DNA from: Sphingopyxis sp.
GTDB lineage: Bacteria > Pseudomonadota > Alphaproteobacteria > Sphingomonadales > Sphingomonadaceae
DNA: 64,000 nt
Assembly: GCF_016704835.1 (NCBI RefSeq)
Contig: NZ_JADIZJ010000009.1
Coordinates: forward strand, 1-64,000
Direction: 5' to 3'
This document shows, piece after piece, positions 26,132-35,253 of this stretch (position 1 is its first letter; each line of letters starts with the position of its first letter). Under the pieces are notes generated by a model. The model saw only the letters and a list, made by a program, of their open reading frames with translations. It was not told the DNA's origin and did not search any database. The position numbers were made by a program, and so were the translations under genes.

Positions 26132-26962
26132 ATGAATTACCGCCATTCCTTCCACGCTGGCAATAGCGCCGATGTCGTAAAGCACAGCCTGCTGATCGCC
26201 CTCGTGCGGGCCTTGCAGCAAAAACCGGGCGCGCTGACCCTGATCGACACCCATGCCGGTTGCGGACTGTACGACCTTAGCAGCGAGGAAGCCCAACGCA
26301 CCGGCGAGGCCACACAGGGCGTGCTGCGCGCCTTCGACGACCCGAACCCCTTGCTGGACGACTACCGCGCGGCGGTACAGGCGGTGAATGCCGGGGCCGA
26401 GCCTCGCTTCTACCCCGGATCGCCGCGATTTCTGGCGCAGCTTCTGCGTCCGCAGGATTTTCTGATCCTGAACGAGAAACATCCCGAAGACGCCTATGCC
26501 CTGCGCGGCGCGATGCGCGGCACATCCGCCGCCGTGCATCAGCGCGACGCCTACGAATTTTGGCTGGCGATGCTGCCGCCCCGCACCGCCCGCGGCGTGA
26601 TGTTGGTCGATCCGCCGTACGAGCAGATCGATGAACGCGCACGTATCACCGCCACCCTCGCCGCGGCCCACCGCAAATGGGCACATGGCGTGACGGTGGT
26701 GTGGTATCCGCTAAAAGACCGCACCACGCATGTGCGGTGGACGCAGCAGTTGCGCAAGCTCGGCATACCGAAATTGCTGCGGGTGGAGCATTGGCTGTAC
26801 GATAGCGATCAGCCCGGCATCTATAACGGCGCGGGCCTCTATATCGTCAACCCGCCCTACGCCTTCACGCAGGCGCTGCCGCCTCTGCTGGAAGCTCTGC
26901 GCGCCGCGCTGGCGCCGGAGGGGCATAGGGGAGCGATCACAACCAATTGGTTGGGCGATTAA
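26132..26962 (+). CDS. rlmJ: 23S rRNA (adenine(2030)-N6)-methyltransferase
   Basis: A 276-residue RlmJ. The N-terminus MNYRHSFHAGNSADVVKHSLL is the family signature, the SAM-binding segment is LIDTHAGCGLY, and the catalytic DPPY motif is in VMLVDPPYEQ near residue 162. The C-terminal NPPY and HWLYD elements are also present. It appears as a single-gene unit. Confidence 0.95.
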   Translation: MNYRHSFHAGNSADVVKHSLLIALVRALQQKPGALTLIDTHAGCGLYDLSSEEAQRTGEATQGVLRAFDDPNPLLDDYRAAVQAVNAGAEPRFYPGSPRFLAQLLRPQDFLILNEKHPEDAYALRGAMRGTSAAVHQRDAYEFWLAMLPPRTARGVMLVDPPYEQIDERARITATLAAAHRKWAHGVTVVWYPLKDRTTHVRWTQQLRKLGIPKLLRVEHWLYDSDQPGIYNGAGLYIVNPPYAFTQALPPLLEALRAALAPEGHRGAITTNWLGD

Positions 26963-27106
26963 AACAAACCCTAATCTTCCTCGACTCCAAAAGAAGCAAT
27001 TGCGGCGTTTCAGGTTTTGGACAAATTTGGTTACGCCGAATTTAGAACAGGTTTTTCGCGCCGGATGCCAGTGCTCCCCGGATGCCAGTGCTCCAGCCGA
27101 TTGCGC

Positions 27107-27427
27107 TTAGTCGCCGTTGGCATCGACCATGAATACCGTCGGCTTGCCGCGAGACGCCGGGTCCCATCCTGCCGACAATGCCGCTCGCACCCCTCGCGAG
27201 ACTATCGCGTCGTTGATTTGCAGACGCCCTTTCGGCAATCCTTTCAACAGGCGCTTTGGCGTCGGAAATTCTAGCACGGCTTCGCGTGGCATATCTCTCT
27301 GGCGTAAGGAGACCGTCATGCCCTTCCAGCCCTCGGACGAGGACAGCTGGGGCTCGGTCAGGAGTTCCCAGTCATATTTGACACCATCGATTTGGACGGT
27401 GCCGTCGCGGCCGTTCTTGTGAAGCAT
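27107..27427 (-). CDS. Conserved hypothetical protein
   Basis: A 106-residue protein starting MLHKNGRDGTVQIDGVKYDWEL. It has no signal peptide or membrane segment. The composition is that of a compact beta-rich cytoplasmic protein (VQIDGVKYDWELLTEPQ, LRQRDMPREAVLEFP). Proteins of this type are common and uncharacterised in sphingomonads. No neighbour suggests a function. Confidence 0.65.
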   Translation of the reverse strand: MLHKNGRDGTVQIDGVKYDWELLTEPQLSSSEGWKGMTVSLRQRDMPREAVLEFPTPKRLLKGLPKGRLQINDAIVSRGVRAALSAGWDPASRGKPTVFMVDANGD

Positions 27428-27679
27428 AGGATGCCCTTAGCATGTTAGGCGCGGCGCTCCAGTCGGTTCACATCAAAGATCGGCTGTCGGAACGTTTAGC
27501 GGCCAAGACAGCTTCCCCGCGGCGATGATTGGCCGACAACGACCCGACCGCTTTTGGGCGCCCATATCGGATGGCTGCCGCTCAGCCTCGCGGGACAACT
27601 CAGGCCGATGGATCTGGACAGCGTACCCGCTTCAATCCTTAGCAATTGACAATTCGCGGCGATCCGCTGAGGCACGCTC

Positions 27680-30346
27680 ATGGCCAATCCACCCATCCCG
27701 CAGCCCAACTTCCTAGCCGAATGGGACAGTCTCGCAGCCGAATGTCTCGCGAACGGACGCCTGGGAGAGAGCGAGCTTCTCGAGGCGGCCCGGCGCCTGC
27801 TCCTTCCGGCTTTGCGCCGCGGAGACTGGCCTATCGCTGGCGGTGAGTGCGGCGCGATCATCCGGACCCTAGACTGGAGCGGCTCGCCGCTTGGCCCTGT
27901 CGACCTTTGGTCGCTGGAGCTGCGCGCAACCGTCGCAAACATCGTCAATTCTCCCGTCGCGAAGGTCCTGATGTGGGGACCAGATCATGTCATGATCTAT
28001 AATGACGCTTACATTGCGATCGCAGGTGACAAGCATCCCGATGCGCTTGGCGGCACGGTTCCGGATATATGGCCAGAGATTTGGGACTGGAACCGCGAGA
28101 TATTGGCGGCGGGGTTTCGGGGCGAACAGCTAGCTTATCGGGATCAGCCCCTGGTCCTCGATCGCGGCGCGGGACTCGAGGCGGTCACCTTCGATCTGTT
28201 CTATACCCCGGTTTATGAGGCCGACGGTGCGGTCGCCGGGGTCATGTGCACCTGTATGGACAACAGCAATCGCGTGGCGCTGGAACGCAGCCTGGCCGCC
28301 AGCAATTTTCGGTTTCGCACTGCGATGGAAGCCGTGCACGGCGTCTTGTGGACCAACAGTGCCGACGGGCGCATGCTTGGTGAGCAGCCAAGCTGGGCCG
28401 CACTCACGGGGCAGCCCTTCGAGGCGTATCAGGAGCTCGGGTGGGCGAACGCGGTTCATGAGGATGACCGGCAGGGGTCGATCGAAAGCTGGCATGCCGC
28501 GGTCGCCAGCAGGTCCATGTATGTACACGAGCATCGGGTACGCCGTCACTGCGGGACCTGGCGCAACTTTGCGATCCGCGCGCTACCCATCGTTGGGGAC
28601 GACGGGGAGATTCGCGAATGGGTTGGCGTGCACACCGACATCACGCACCAGCGCGCCGCCGAATCGGCGCTGCGCGAACTTAACGCCAACCTCGAAACCC
28701 GCGTTATCGCCGAGATCGACGAGCGCCGTCAGGCCGAAGCCAAGCTCGCACAAGCGCAGAAGATGGAGTCGCTCGGCAAGCTCACCGGCGGCGTGGCGCA
28801 CGACTTCAACAATCTGCTTCAGGTCGTATCCGGCAACCTTCAACTGCTCGCGCGCGATGTGGCCGGGAACGAGAAAGCCGAAGCGCGGCTGGCAAATGCC
28901 GAAGCGGGCGTCGCCCGCGGCGCCAAGCTCGCAAGCCAGCTGCTCGCCTTCGGCCGCCGGCAGACGCTCGAGCCCAAGGTAGTCAATGTCAGCCGCTTCG
29001 TGCGCGGCATGGACGACATGCTGCGGCACGCGCTCGGCGAAGGCGTCGAAATCGAGACAATCGTTGGCGGCGGCCTCTGGAATAGCTTCGTCGACCCGGC
29101 ACAGGTCGAAAACGCGCTGCTCAATCTTGCGATCAATGCGCGCGATGCGATGGACGGCCAAGGCCAATTGACGGTCGAAGTGGGTAATGCCTTCCTTGAT
29201 GCTGATTACACCCTCGGGCACGAAGAAGTCGAGGCGGGGCAATATGTCATGCTTGCGGTGTCGGACACCGGCTGCGGCATGACCCCGGAAATCGTAGAAA
29301 AAGTGTTCGAACCCTTCTTCTCAACCAAGGTCGAGGGCAAGGGATCAGGCCTTGGCCTCTCCATGGTCTATGGATTCGTCAAGCAATCGGGCGGCCACGT
29401 CAAAATCTATTCCGAGCCCGGCGAAGGCACGACGGTGCGGATCTATCTCCCGCGCTCGCTCGCGAGCGAGGATGCCGAGGTCCAGATTGCAGCCGGCCCG
29501 GTGGTCGGCGGCAGCGAGACGGTGCTCGTCGTCGAGGATGACGAGGATGTGCGCGCCACCGTCGTCGAGATGCTGGCGGATCTTGGCTATAATGTGGTCA
29601 AGGCACCCGACGCCGACGCCGCGCTCATCATCGTACAGAGCGGCATGCCGATCGACATCCTGTTTACCGACGTCGTGATGCCGGGGACGCTGAAAAGTCC
29701 CGAGCTGGCGCGCAGAGCGCGTGAGCGCCTACCGAATATCGCCATCCTGTTCACCTCGGGCTATACCGAGAACAGCATCGTACATGGCGGGAAGCTCGAC
29801 GCAGGCGTGGAGCTTCTGTCGAAGCCTTACACCCGCGAGGCGCTCGCGCGGCGGTTACGCCATGTCGTTGCCAATAGCCGACAGGCAAGCCAAGCGCGCG
29901 CCCCTGCCACCGGGCAGCAGGATGAAGCGGCGGCAAGCGGGGCGCTCCCCGCTGCGCTGGCACACGGCACAATCTTGCTTGTCGAGGACGACAGCCTCAT
30001 CCTGATGAACACCGCCGAAATGCTGAAACAGTCGGGCCTGCTCGTGATCGAAGCCGGGAGCGCGGAAGAGGCGATGATCGCCTTGCAGAGATCGCGTATC
30101 GACGTCCTCGTCACCGACATCAACCTCCCTGGCTCGTCAGGGGTCACGCTTGCGGAAGAGGCGCGCGCGCTGCATCCCGCAGTCGGTCTGGTCTTCGCGA
30201 CGGGAGATTCGGCAATGGCTCCGGCGCTTGCGAATTCCCGCCTGCTGGCGAAGCCTTATGGAATGCGGCAGCTACTCGACGCGGTGAGCGAAGCGGGCGC
30301 AAGATTCTCGTCAGCCGGTGAGAATAGCGCCGCTATGAAGGCGTGA
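27680..30346 (+). CDS. Hybrid sensor histidine kinase with two PAS domains and two receiver domains
   Basis: An 888-residue soluble-looking hybrid kinase. Two PAS-type sensor domains span about residues 60-195 and 205-330. A short coiled coil (ALRELNANLETRVIAEIDERRQAEAKL) leads to the phospho-acceptor motif GGVAHDFNNLL with His374. The ATPase domain has N-box NLAINARDAM and G-boxes SDTGCGM and GKGSGLGL. The first receiver has Asp664 (FTDVVMPG) and the second Asp813 (VTDINLPG). No transmembrane helix is evident, so it is probably cytoplasmic. The output partner is unknown; no lone response regulator is adjacent. Confidence 0.92.
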   Translation: MANPPIPQPNFLAEWDSLAAECLANGRLGESELLEAARRLLLPALRRGDWPIAGGECGAIIRTLDWSGSPLGPVDLWSLELRATVANIVNSPVAKVLMWGPDHVMIYNDAYIAIAGDKHPDALGGTVPDIWPEIWDWNREILAAGFRGEQLAYRDQPLVLDRGAGLEAVTFDLFYTPVYEADGAVAGVMCTCMDNSNRVALERSLAASNFRFRTAMEAVHGVLWTNSADGRMLGEQPSWAALTGQPFEAYQELGWANAVHEDDRQGSIESWHAAVASRSMYVHEHRVRRHCGTWRNFAIRALPIVGDDGEIREWVGVHTDITHQRAAESALRELNANLETRVIAEIDERRQAEAKLAQAQKMESLGKLTGGVAHDFNNLLQVVSGNLQLLARDVAGNEKAEARLANAEAGVARGAKLASQLLAFGRRQTLEPKVVNVSRFVRGMDDMLRHALGEGVEIETIVGGGLWNSFVDPAQVENALLNLAINARDAMDGQGQLTVEVGNAFLDADYTLGHEEVEAGQYVMLAVSDTGCGMTPEIVEKVFEPFFSTKVEGKGSGLGLSMVYGFVKQSGGHVKIYSEPGEGTTVRIYLPRSLASEDAEVQIAAGPVVGGSETVLVVEDDEDVRATVVEMLADLGYNVVKAPDADAALIIVQSGMPIDILFTDVVMPGTLKSPELARRARERLPNIAILFTSGYTENSIVHGGKLDAGVELLSKPYTREALARRLRHVVANSRQASQARAPATGQQDEAAASGALPAALAHGTILLVEDDSLILMNTAEMLKQSGLLVIEAGSAEEAMIALQRSRIDVLVTDINLPGSSGVTLAEEARALHPAVGLVFATGDSAMAPALANSRLLAKPYGMRQLLDAVSEAGARFSSAGENSAAMKA

Positions 30347-30373
30347 CGGCGAAACCGCCAGCAAGGTAACAAA

Positions 30374-31162
30374 CTACCCGATCCAATGACCACGGGTGCG
30401 CCGCAGGCCATAGGCCGTGCTGGCAATCACGATCACCGCGGATAACCCGGACGCGACGGCAACGATCGGCGCGCGCTGCCCGCCGTCGGCGAATATCGCG
30501 GCGAGCGCCCAGAGAAAGACCAGCGCGTAGGGCGGGCAGCCCTTCGACCTGGCAAGCGCGGCTCCGGCGATCAGGCCGCCGAGGATCAGCACGGCTCCCG
30601 CGACGATCGGCGCCTGTACCGCGTCCGCATCGACACCATGAAAGCGGAGGCTGGAGGATATATTGGCGATCGCCGCGGCGGTGAGCCAGGCGGCAAGCGA
30701 GGTCAGCGGCACCGCCGCACACCAGAACTGCCCTTTCGAGAGCTGGTCGGGCCAGCTCGAGAGGCGTCGCAGCGCGAGCAAGGCACCGGCAAGCCCGGTC
30801 AAGATGATGATGACCGACACAAATGTGACATCGACGAGCTGGACATAGGTCGCCCAGCTCGCGTTGGCGAGAAAGGCAACGGCAGCCGGACGGCGGATTT
30901 GCGCGATGAGCGCGTCGGTCCGCTGCGCTGACCGCGCCTGATAGGCGGCAAAGATCAAAGCTCCGAGGTAGAGCGCTCCCCATATCGAGAAGGCCCAACC
31001 CGCAGGCGTCACCAGTGTCGAGACGCGGTCCGAATTCTCCCCGATCGGAGTTCCGATGCCCAGGCTCGACAGAAAGGAGACGGCGATCTGAAGGGTCGCC
31101 GCAAATATCACGAGTGCGACATCGAATGCGGAGCTCGACGATTGTGAGGAGGCGTTCTGCAT
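30374..31162 (-). CDS. TspO/MBR-like tryptophan-rich membrane protein
   Basis: A 262-residue integral membrane protein with about seven to eight hydrophobic segments. The segment TLVTPAGWAFSIWGALYLGALIF matches the start of the longer TspO/MBR-type proteins. The start at 31162 (MQNASSQSSSSAFDVAL) is chosen over 31216 because the extension is basic and uninformative. It lies convergent to the histidine kinase gene. Ligand and function are unknown; family members bind tetrapyrroles or sense oxygen, but transfer of that role is speculative. Confidence 0.75.
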   Translation of the reverse strand: MQNASSQSSSSAFDVALVIFAATLQIAVSFLSSLGIGTPIGENSDRVSTLVTPAGWAFSIWGALYLGALIFAAYQARSAQRTDALIAQIRRPAAVAFLANASWATYVQLVDVTFVSVIIILTGLAGALLALRRLSSWPDQLSKGQFWCAAVPLTSLAAWLTAAAIANISSSLRFHGVDADAVQAPIVAGAVLILGGLIAGAALARSKGCPPYALVFLWALAAIFADGGQRAPIVAVASGLSAVIVIASTAYGLRRTRGHWIG

Positions 31163-31496
31163 GCGGTATCGAACTCGCCAAGGCTTGCTGCGTTCCCGGC
31201 GACCGGGGAAGCCCAATGCGCGTCGGGCGAAGGCCTATACCAACGAGCGACAGCCAGTCTGGGGAGCAAACCGCCATCGGCCCCACCGCGCCGAGCTAGT
31301 CCGGACCGCGCAGTAGCGCGGCCCGGTGGAAAGCATTCAATCCATGCTGTTTTGAAGCTCGGCGACGATACGCCGCGAGCCGGGTCCAGGTTCCCGGACT
31401 CAGCTTCAATCGCTAAACTCTTCGCAAAACCAGATTGCCGAGCGAGCGTTGCTGGCGCCAGGCACTTTCCAAAGTAAAACGACGACGGCGCTTAGG
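31163..31496. other. Intergenic stretch, nothing recognised
   Basis: About 330 bp between the TspO-like gene (reverse, starting at 31162) and the 3' end of the PilZ gene at 31497. It presumably holds the TspO-like gene's promoter. No motif or hairpin stands out. Confidence 0.45.
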
Positions 31497-31928
31497 TCAT
31501 TGTGCCGCGTCTGGCCCATGATCCTTATGGATCGCCACGATCGCGTCGAACACCGCTGGATAGAATGGACGATCGAAGGCAATTCCGGCTTCCTGACCGA
31601 CACACCATTTTACCGTGCCGGGCCAATGCTCCACGCCCTCGATCTTGATCGTCACAAGATCCCCTGTGTTAAATATGCCTGATTTCAGCACGAGCCCGCA
31701 ACCTCCCGCCGACAGATTGAAGATCCGGGCATCAATGGCACCCTGCGCGGCCCCGCGAAGCCGGACAGCGGCCTCGACTTCCACCCTTGGCGCACCGCGC
31801 CGCGATGGTCCGTCGCGCTCGCTTGCCCGCCTGTCGATTGCCGGCGTTGCAGTATCGAGAACCGACAATTGCGACACCTTTGCGAAGCCGTCCGCCGATA
31901 TCGGCGCGCCTATTTCATCTTGTTTCAA
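31497..31928 (-). CDS. PilZ-domain protein (cyclic di-GMP effector)
   Basis: A 143-residue protein. The c-di-GMP-binding RxxxR motif lies in RRGAPRVEVEAAVRLRG and the second motif in DARIFNLSAGGCGLVL, the PilZ D/N-x-S-x-x-G pattern. The first ~45 residues are unstructured. It lies next to, and divergent from, a diguanylate cyclase gene, so the pair may form a local c-di-GMP circuit. Confidence 0.88.
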   Translation of the reverse strand: MKQDEIGAPISADGFAKVSQLSVLDTATPAIDRRASERDGPSRRGAPRVEVEAAVRLRGAAQGAIDARIFNLSAGGCGLVLKSGIFNTGDLVTIKIEGVEHWPGTVKWCVGQEAGIAFDRPFYPAVFDAIVAIHKDHGPDAAQ

Positions 31929-32171
31929 TGTTGGTCCCCACCTGCTCGGTTGCAGGCAAATGACAGCATAGTGTTGAAAAGCCGTTATTCAGGATTTTGC
32001 AGTCGCGGGCGCATTCTCGCGTTAGCGCCGCTGGCAGTTCTGCCGGCGATGGAAAACACGATCAATCAATCCTTACAAATCGCTGCCAAGCATTCATGTC
32101 CAAATAGGGTAAGGCAAAGACCCCACGGGCCGTAAAGGACGCCTTGCTATCTTGCTGCTTGGGTTTGCTGT

Positions 32172-33965
32172 ATGGTCCCATGTCTTCCAGTGAATTGGTT
32201 TGCAATGCCGTTTGACGAAGCCACTTTGGTCGCACCTCCCAAGCGGCTGACGATCGCGCCCGCGCTCGTGGGTGCGCTCCTTTATTTCGCGTTCGCGACC
32301 ATCACGATACTGCTTACGAGCGATGGTCGAAGCCATGCGACAGTCTGGCTTGCCGATGCCGCTGTGCTGGCTGTGCTGCTCAGCAGACCCAAGTCGGAAT
32401 GGCCACTGGCCCTCCTTTTCGGATGGGCGGCCAATCTTGCGGCCAACGCACTGACCCGTGACTGGGCACCCGGGATCGTCCTCTATGGCGGCATCAACAT
32501 GGGACAGGTTCTGCTGGCGGGCTCGATCATGCGCCGGAAATCGGAGAATATCGATATTCTTGCCGACACCCCGACAGCCTTGAGTTTTCTTTTTTGGGCC
32601 GGTTTCGTTGCACCCGCGGCGGGTGCAATCATTGGCTCGGCGGTCTCGGTCGTCAATTATGGCGAGAGCTTTCTTCCCTCGTTTGCGCGCTGGTATGCGG
32701 GCAATGCATTGGGTTTCGTCATCTTGACGCCATTTTTGAAGTCATGGTTCGACGGAGGTTATGTCAAGGCGATCAAGGCCCGCCTGCCTCGGCAGCGACT
32801 GGAAGACACTGCGCTCCTCTTCTTCCACGGCGCGGTGAGCGTCGTGACATTTGGTCAAAGCGGCCTGCCGCTGCTGTTCGCTCCGCTTTGTAGTCTTCTT
32901 GTCCTTGCCATCCGGTCCGGACGTCTCGCGACCCAGGCCGGCGTCGTAATGGTTGGCGTGCTTGGCGCGCTTGCGGCGGTCTATCATGTTGGACCGGTTG
33001 CTCTCATCCACCGCGGGCCGGTTTTTGAAGCGATCTTTTTTCAATCCTATCTCGCGATCATGCTCGCGGCGGCGCTGCCGGTGGCGGCGCTCGTCGCTTC
33101 GCGTGCGGAAGCTTTGGCAGATGCCGCGCGCCGCGAAGAGCTGTTAGCGATGATCCTGGAAAATTCCCCCGATGCGATCCTGAGCTTCGACGCTGGAGGC
33201 CGCTGCCAATGGGTGGAGGGCGCGACCGATGAATTGATCGGACTGAGCAAAGCTATCTGCCGCGACGCACCGATCGACCAATTATCGGTTCTGGTGAGTC
33301 CTGTGCTTTCCAGTCTTTCCGATGCGGCTCTCGCCACGCCTTCAGCATCCCATCTGGCAGATCTTCACCCCGCCAGCCTGCCGACGCGCACGTTGGAAGT
33401 GGCCGTTAAAGCCGTGCTTTCGGATGACAGGGTCGTCGGAACGGTTGCGATGATCAGGGATGTCACTCGTCAGCGCGCGCGAGAGAGGGAAATTGCGCGC
33501 CTCGCCGTGACCGATCCCCTGACGAGAATTGCCAATCGAGCGGGCTTCGAGGAGGCGATCACGCGGCGCCGGACGACAGCCGCACCCGCCTGCATCGCGA
33601 TTTTCGACATTGATGATTTCAAATCCATCAACGATCGTTGGGGTCACCAGGTCGGTGACCGCATATTGAAGGATGTCGCCACGGTAGCTCTCGCTATTGC
33701 CGGCGATCGCCACTTCATTGCGCGTCTGGGCGGGGACGAGTTCGTGATGCTTCTGGAATGCGATCTTGCTGCCGGATGGCAAATTATTGAACGGGTGCGA
33801 GAGGAGGTGTCCGCCTTATCAGCGGTGCCCGGTGCCAAAGTGACGATCAGTGCTGGCATCGCGGAACTGGGCGATGATCCTGTCACAGCCGTCGAGGTCG
33901 CGGACAGACGCCTCTATCTAGCAAAACGATCGGGCCGAAATCGCACTGTTGCGGACGTGTTCTGA
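32172..33965 (+). CDS. Diguanylate cyclase with MASE1 membrane sensor and PAS domain
   Basis: A 597-residue protein. Eight or so hydrophobic segments over residues ~30-305 form a MASE1-type sensor (WLADAAVLAVLL, WYAGNALGFVILTPFL). A PAS domain follows (ILENSPDAILSFDAGGRCQWVEGATDELIG) and then a GGDEF domain with an intact RLGGDEFVML signature. No RxxD inhibitory site is found just before GGDEF (the residues are DRHFIA), so product feedback may be absent. The start at 32172 is uncertain; ATG 32205 (MPFDEATLV) is an alternative, and neither has a good ribosome-binding site. Confidence 0.88.
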   Translation: MVPCLPVNWFAMPFDEATLVAPPKRLTIAPALVGALLYFAFATITILLTSDGRSHATVWLADAAVLAVLLSRPKSEWPLALLFGWAANLAANALTRDWAPGIVLYGGINMGQVLLAGSIMRRKSENIDILADTPTALSFLFWAGFVAPAAGAIIGSAVSVVNYGESFLPSFARWYAGNALGFVILTPFLKSWFDGGYVKAIKARLPRQRLEDTALLFFHGAVSVVTFGQSGLPLLFAPLCSLLVLAIRSGRLATQAGVVMVGVLGALAAVYHVGPVALIHRGPVFEAIFFQSYLAIMLAAALPVAALVASRAEALADAARREELLAMILENSPDAILSFDAGGRCQWVEGATDELIGLSKAICRDAPIDQLSVLVSPVLSSLSDAALATPSASHLADLHPASLPTRTLEVAVKAVLSDDRVVGTVAMIRDVTRQRAREREIARLAVTDPLTRIANRAGFEEAITRRRTTAAPACIAIFDIDDFKSINDRWGHQVGDRILKDVATVALAIAGDRHFIARLGGDEFVMLLECDLAAGWQIIERVREEVSALSAVPGAKVTISAGIAELGDDPVTAVEVADRRLYLAKRSGRNRTVADVF

Positions 33966-34121
33966 TGGCCGGATTCCGACCGGCGGCTTTCAGACGTGGA
34001 TCCAAGATGCCGACGTTCATCAGGACCTTGCGCTGGCGACGTAAAGCGACCGATTGGCGACGTTCTGCTGTGGCGCTCGGTCGCTTCATAGCTAGGCCAA
34101 TTGCTCGCCAAAGGAGCGCTG

Positions 34122-34454
34122 ATGGACTGGAATGACGTAGCAATGTGGATCGGAGCGGTAATTTTCATCGCCGCTCTAGTTTTGTTTCCAAGGTGGTTCT
34201 CATTCCGTCACCGAGCCATAGCTGGCACGGTCTTATTCCCCGCAGGATGGGCCGGGCTTTTCACAGGCCTCGCTCTCGGGGACCGACCGTTCATGCGAAC
34301 AGAAGTGGTTGCTTGGCTTTGGGTTGGGATCAGCGGACTGGCGATTGTGCTGTCTGTCATCCTCCTCGTGCCAGTGGTTTTCGAGTGGCGAAGGAAACGC
34401 CGTCGTCCAAAGCGACGCTCGGGCAAATGGCCTGCCGGGCACTGGAAGAGTTGA
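34122..34454 (+). CDS. Small membrane protein of unknown function
   Basis: A 110-residue protein from ATG 34122, which has a strong ribosome-binding site (AAGGAG, 7 bases upstream). Three hydrophobic helices are visible (MWIGAVIFIAALVLF, AIAGTVLFPAGWAGLFTGLAL, WLWVGISGLAIVLSVILLVPVVF), followed by a basic tail (EWRRKRRRPKRRSG). The arrangement suggests a small inner-membrane protein with a cytoplasmic positive C-terminus. I do not recognise a family. Confidence 0.6.
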   Translation: MDWNDVAMWIGAVIFIAALVLFPRWFSFRHRAIAGTVLFPAGWAGLFTGLALGDRPFMRTEVVAWLWVGISGLAIVLSVILLVPVVFEWRRKRRRPKRRSGKWPAGHWKS

Positions 34455-35164
34455 ACCTACGCTCACCCGCCCACAGGAGACATTCTGCCGAGTTTTTCGT
34501 TAGGCTGCCAACATACCGCTGGACTTGGCCGCTAGCGCACTGTCAGTTTCTGAGGCGCAACCGTTCGCACGCGGCGGCCGCTTCTTTGCGATCAGTAAGG
34601 AGGCTCGATGAGGGCCGCTCCCCCGACTATCTGCCATAACGCATTTCCGAGGCACCCTGCGCGCTGCCACCAAGATTCGCTCATCTATTTGTTATCGAGC
34701 GGGGGCAAGTTTGAGCGAGCGTCTGCCGAGCTGCCCCGCGCCCGATCTACCATCTTGCCGGCGCGGCACGCAGCGCGTGGGAGCACAGCACCGCCGCGAT
34801 GGATACACCGCGCTGGTCGATCACCTTCCGCACGCTGCGCTGATATCGGTCAGCGGGTGCGTTGCGGCTGGCATCTTGTGCCTTAGTCGCGCCCCAAAAA
34901 ATTCGGCACGGCGTCAAGGTTCGCTCGGTGCTTGCCTGCTTCGTCGACAGCGTTCGCGAAAGGTGCTGGCGGCTGCGCACAAGAAACAAAGGCCGCTCAA
35001 AGAAAGCGGCGCGGTGCGAGTCCAAAAGCGCCGACCGCGACGCTATTCGCAAACTGTGTACAGAAAGCGATATTTATCCACTGACGCCTCGAACCTATAC
35101 CATTGATATAACGTCAGTTTGTTTCCTTCAGCCACTAAATACGAAAAAACTGTATCCATTTAAT
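34455..35164. other. Long gap before the catabolic island, no gene recognised
   Basis: About 700 bp. Frames such as 34711-35106 translate to basic, cysteine-rich, domain-free sequence and look spurious. A small hairpin (gccgct...agcggc, 34992-35010) is present. The last 130 bp turn AT-rich and hold a 7-bp dyad, actgacg (35080-35086) with cgtcagt (35112-35118), just ahead of the TonB receptor promoter. Confidence 0.5.
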
Positions 35165-35193
35165 TTGACATTGCACCGAGGTGGCCGTAATTC
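35165..35193 (+). promoter_or_regulatory. Sigma-70-like promoter of the first catabolic TonB receptor
   Basis: A consensus -35 TTGACA (35165-35170) and TAATTC (35188-35193) as -10 are 17 bp apart. This would start transcription near 35200, about 55 bp before the receptor ATG. Confidence 0.55.
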
Positions 35194-35206
35194 TCTCGTT
35201 GAAACA

Positions 35207-35218
35207 CTAGCATGCAAC
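35207..35218. promoter_or_regulatory. Candidate catabolic-island operator, copy 1
   Basis: CTAGCATGCAAC matches the shared palindrome CTWRCATRYWAG in 11 of 12 positions. It sits just downstream of the predicted transcription start, a position where a repressor would block the receptor promoter. An overlapping dyad, TGCAAC-AGC-GTTGCA (35213-35227), follows it. Confidence 0.45.
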
Positions 35219-35253
35219 AGCGTTGCAGAGCCAGTGGAATATGGGAGGGTGAA

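Noticed and set aside
34711..35106. 131-codon forward frame before the catabolic island
   Set aside because: Basic, cysteine-rich translation without motif, poor start context, and no similarity that I recognise.
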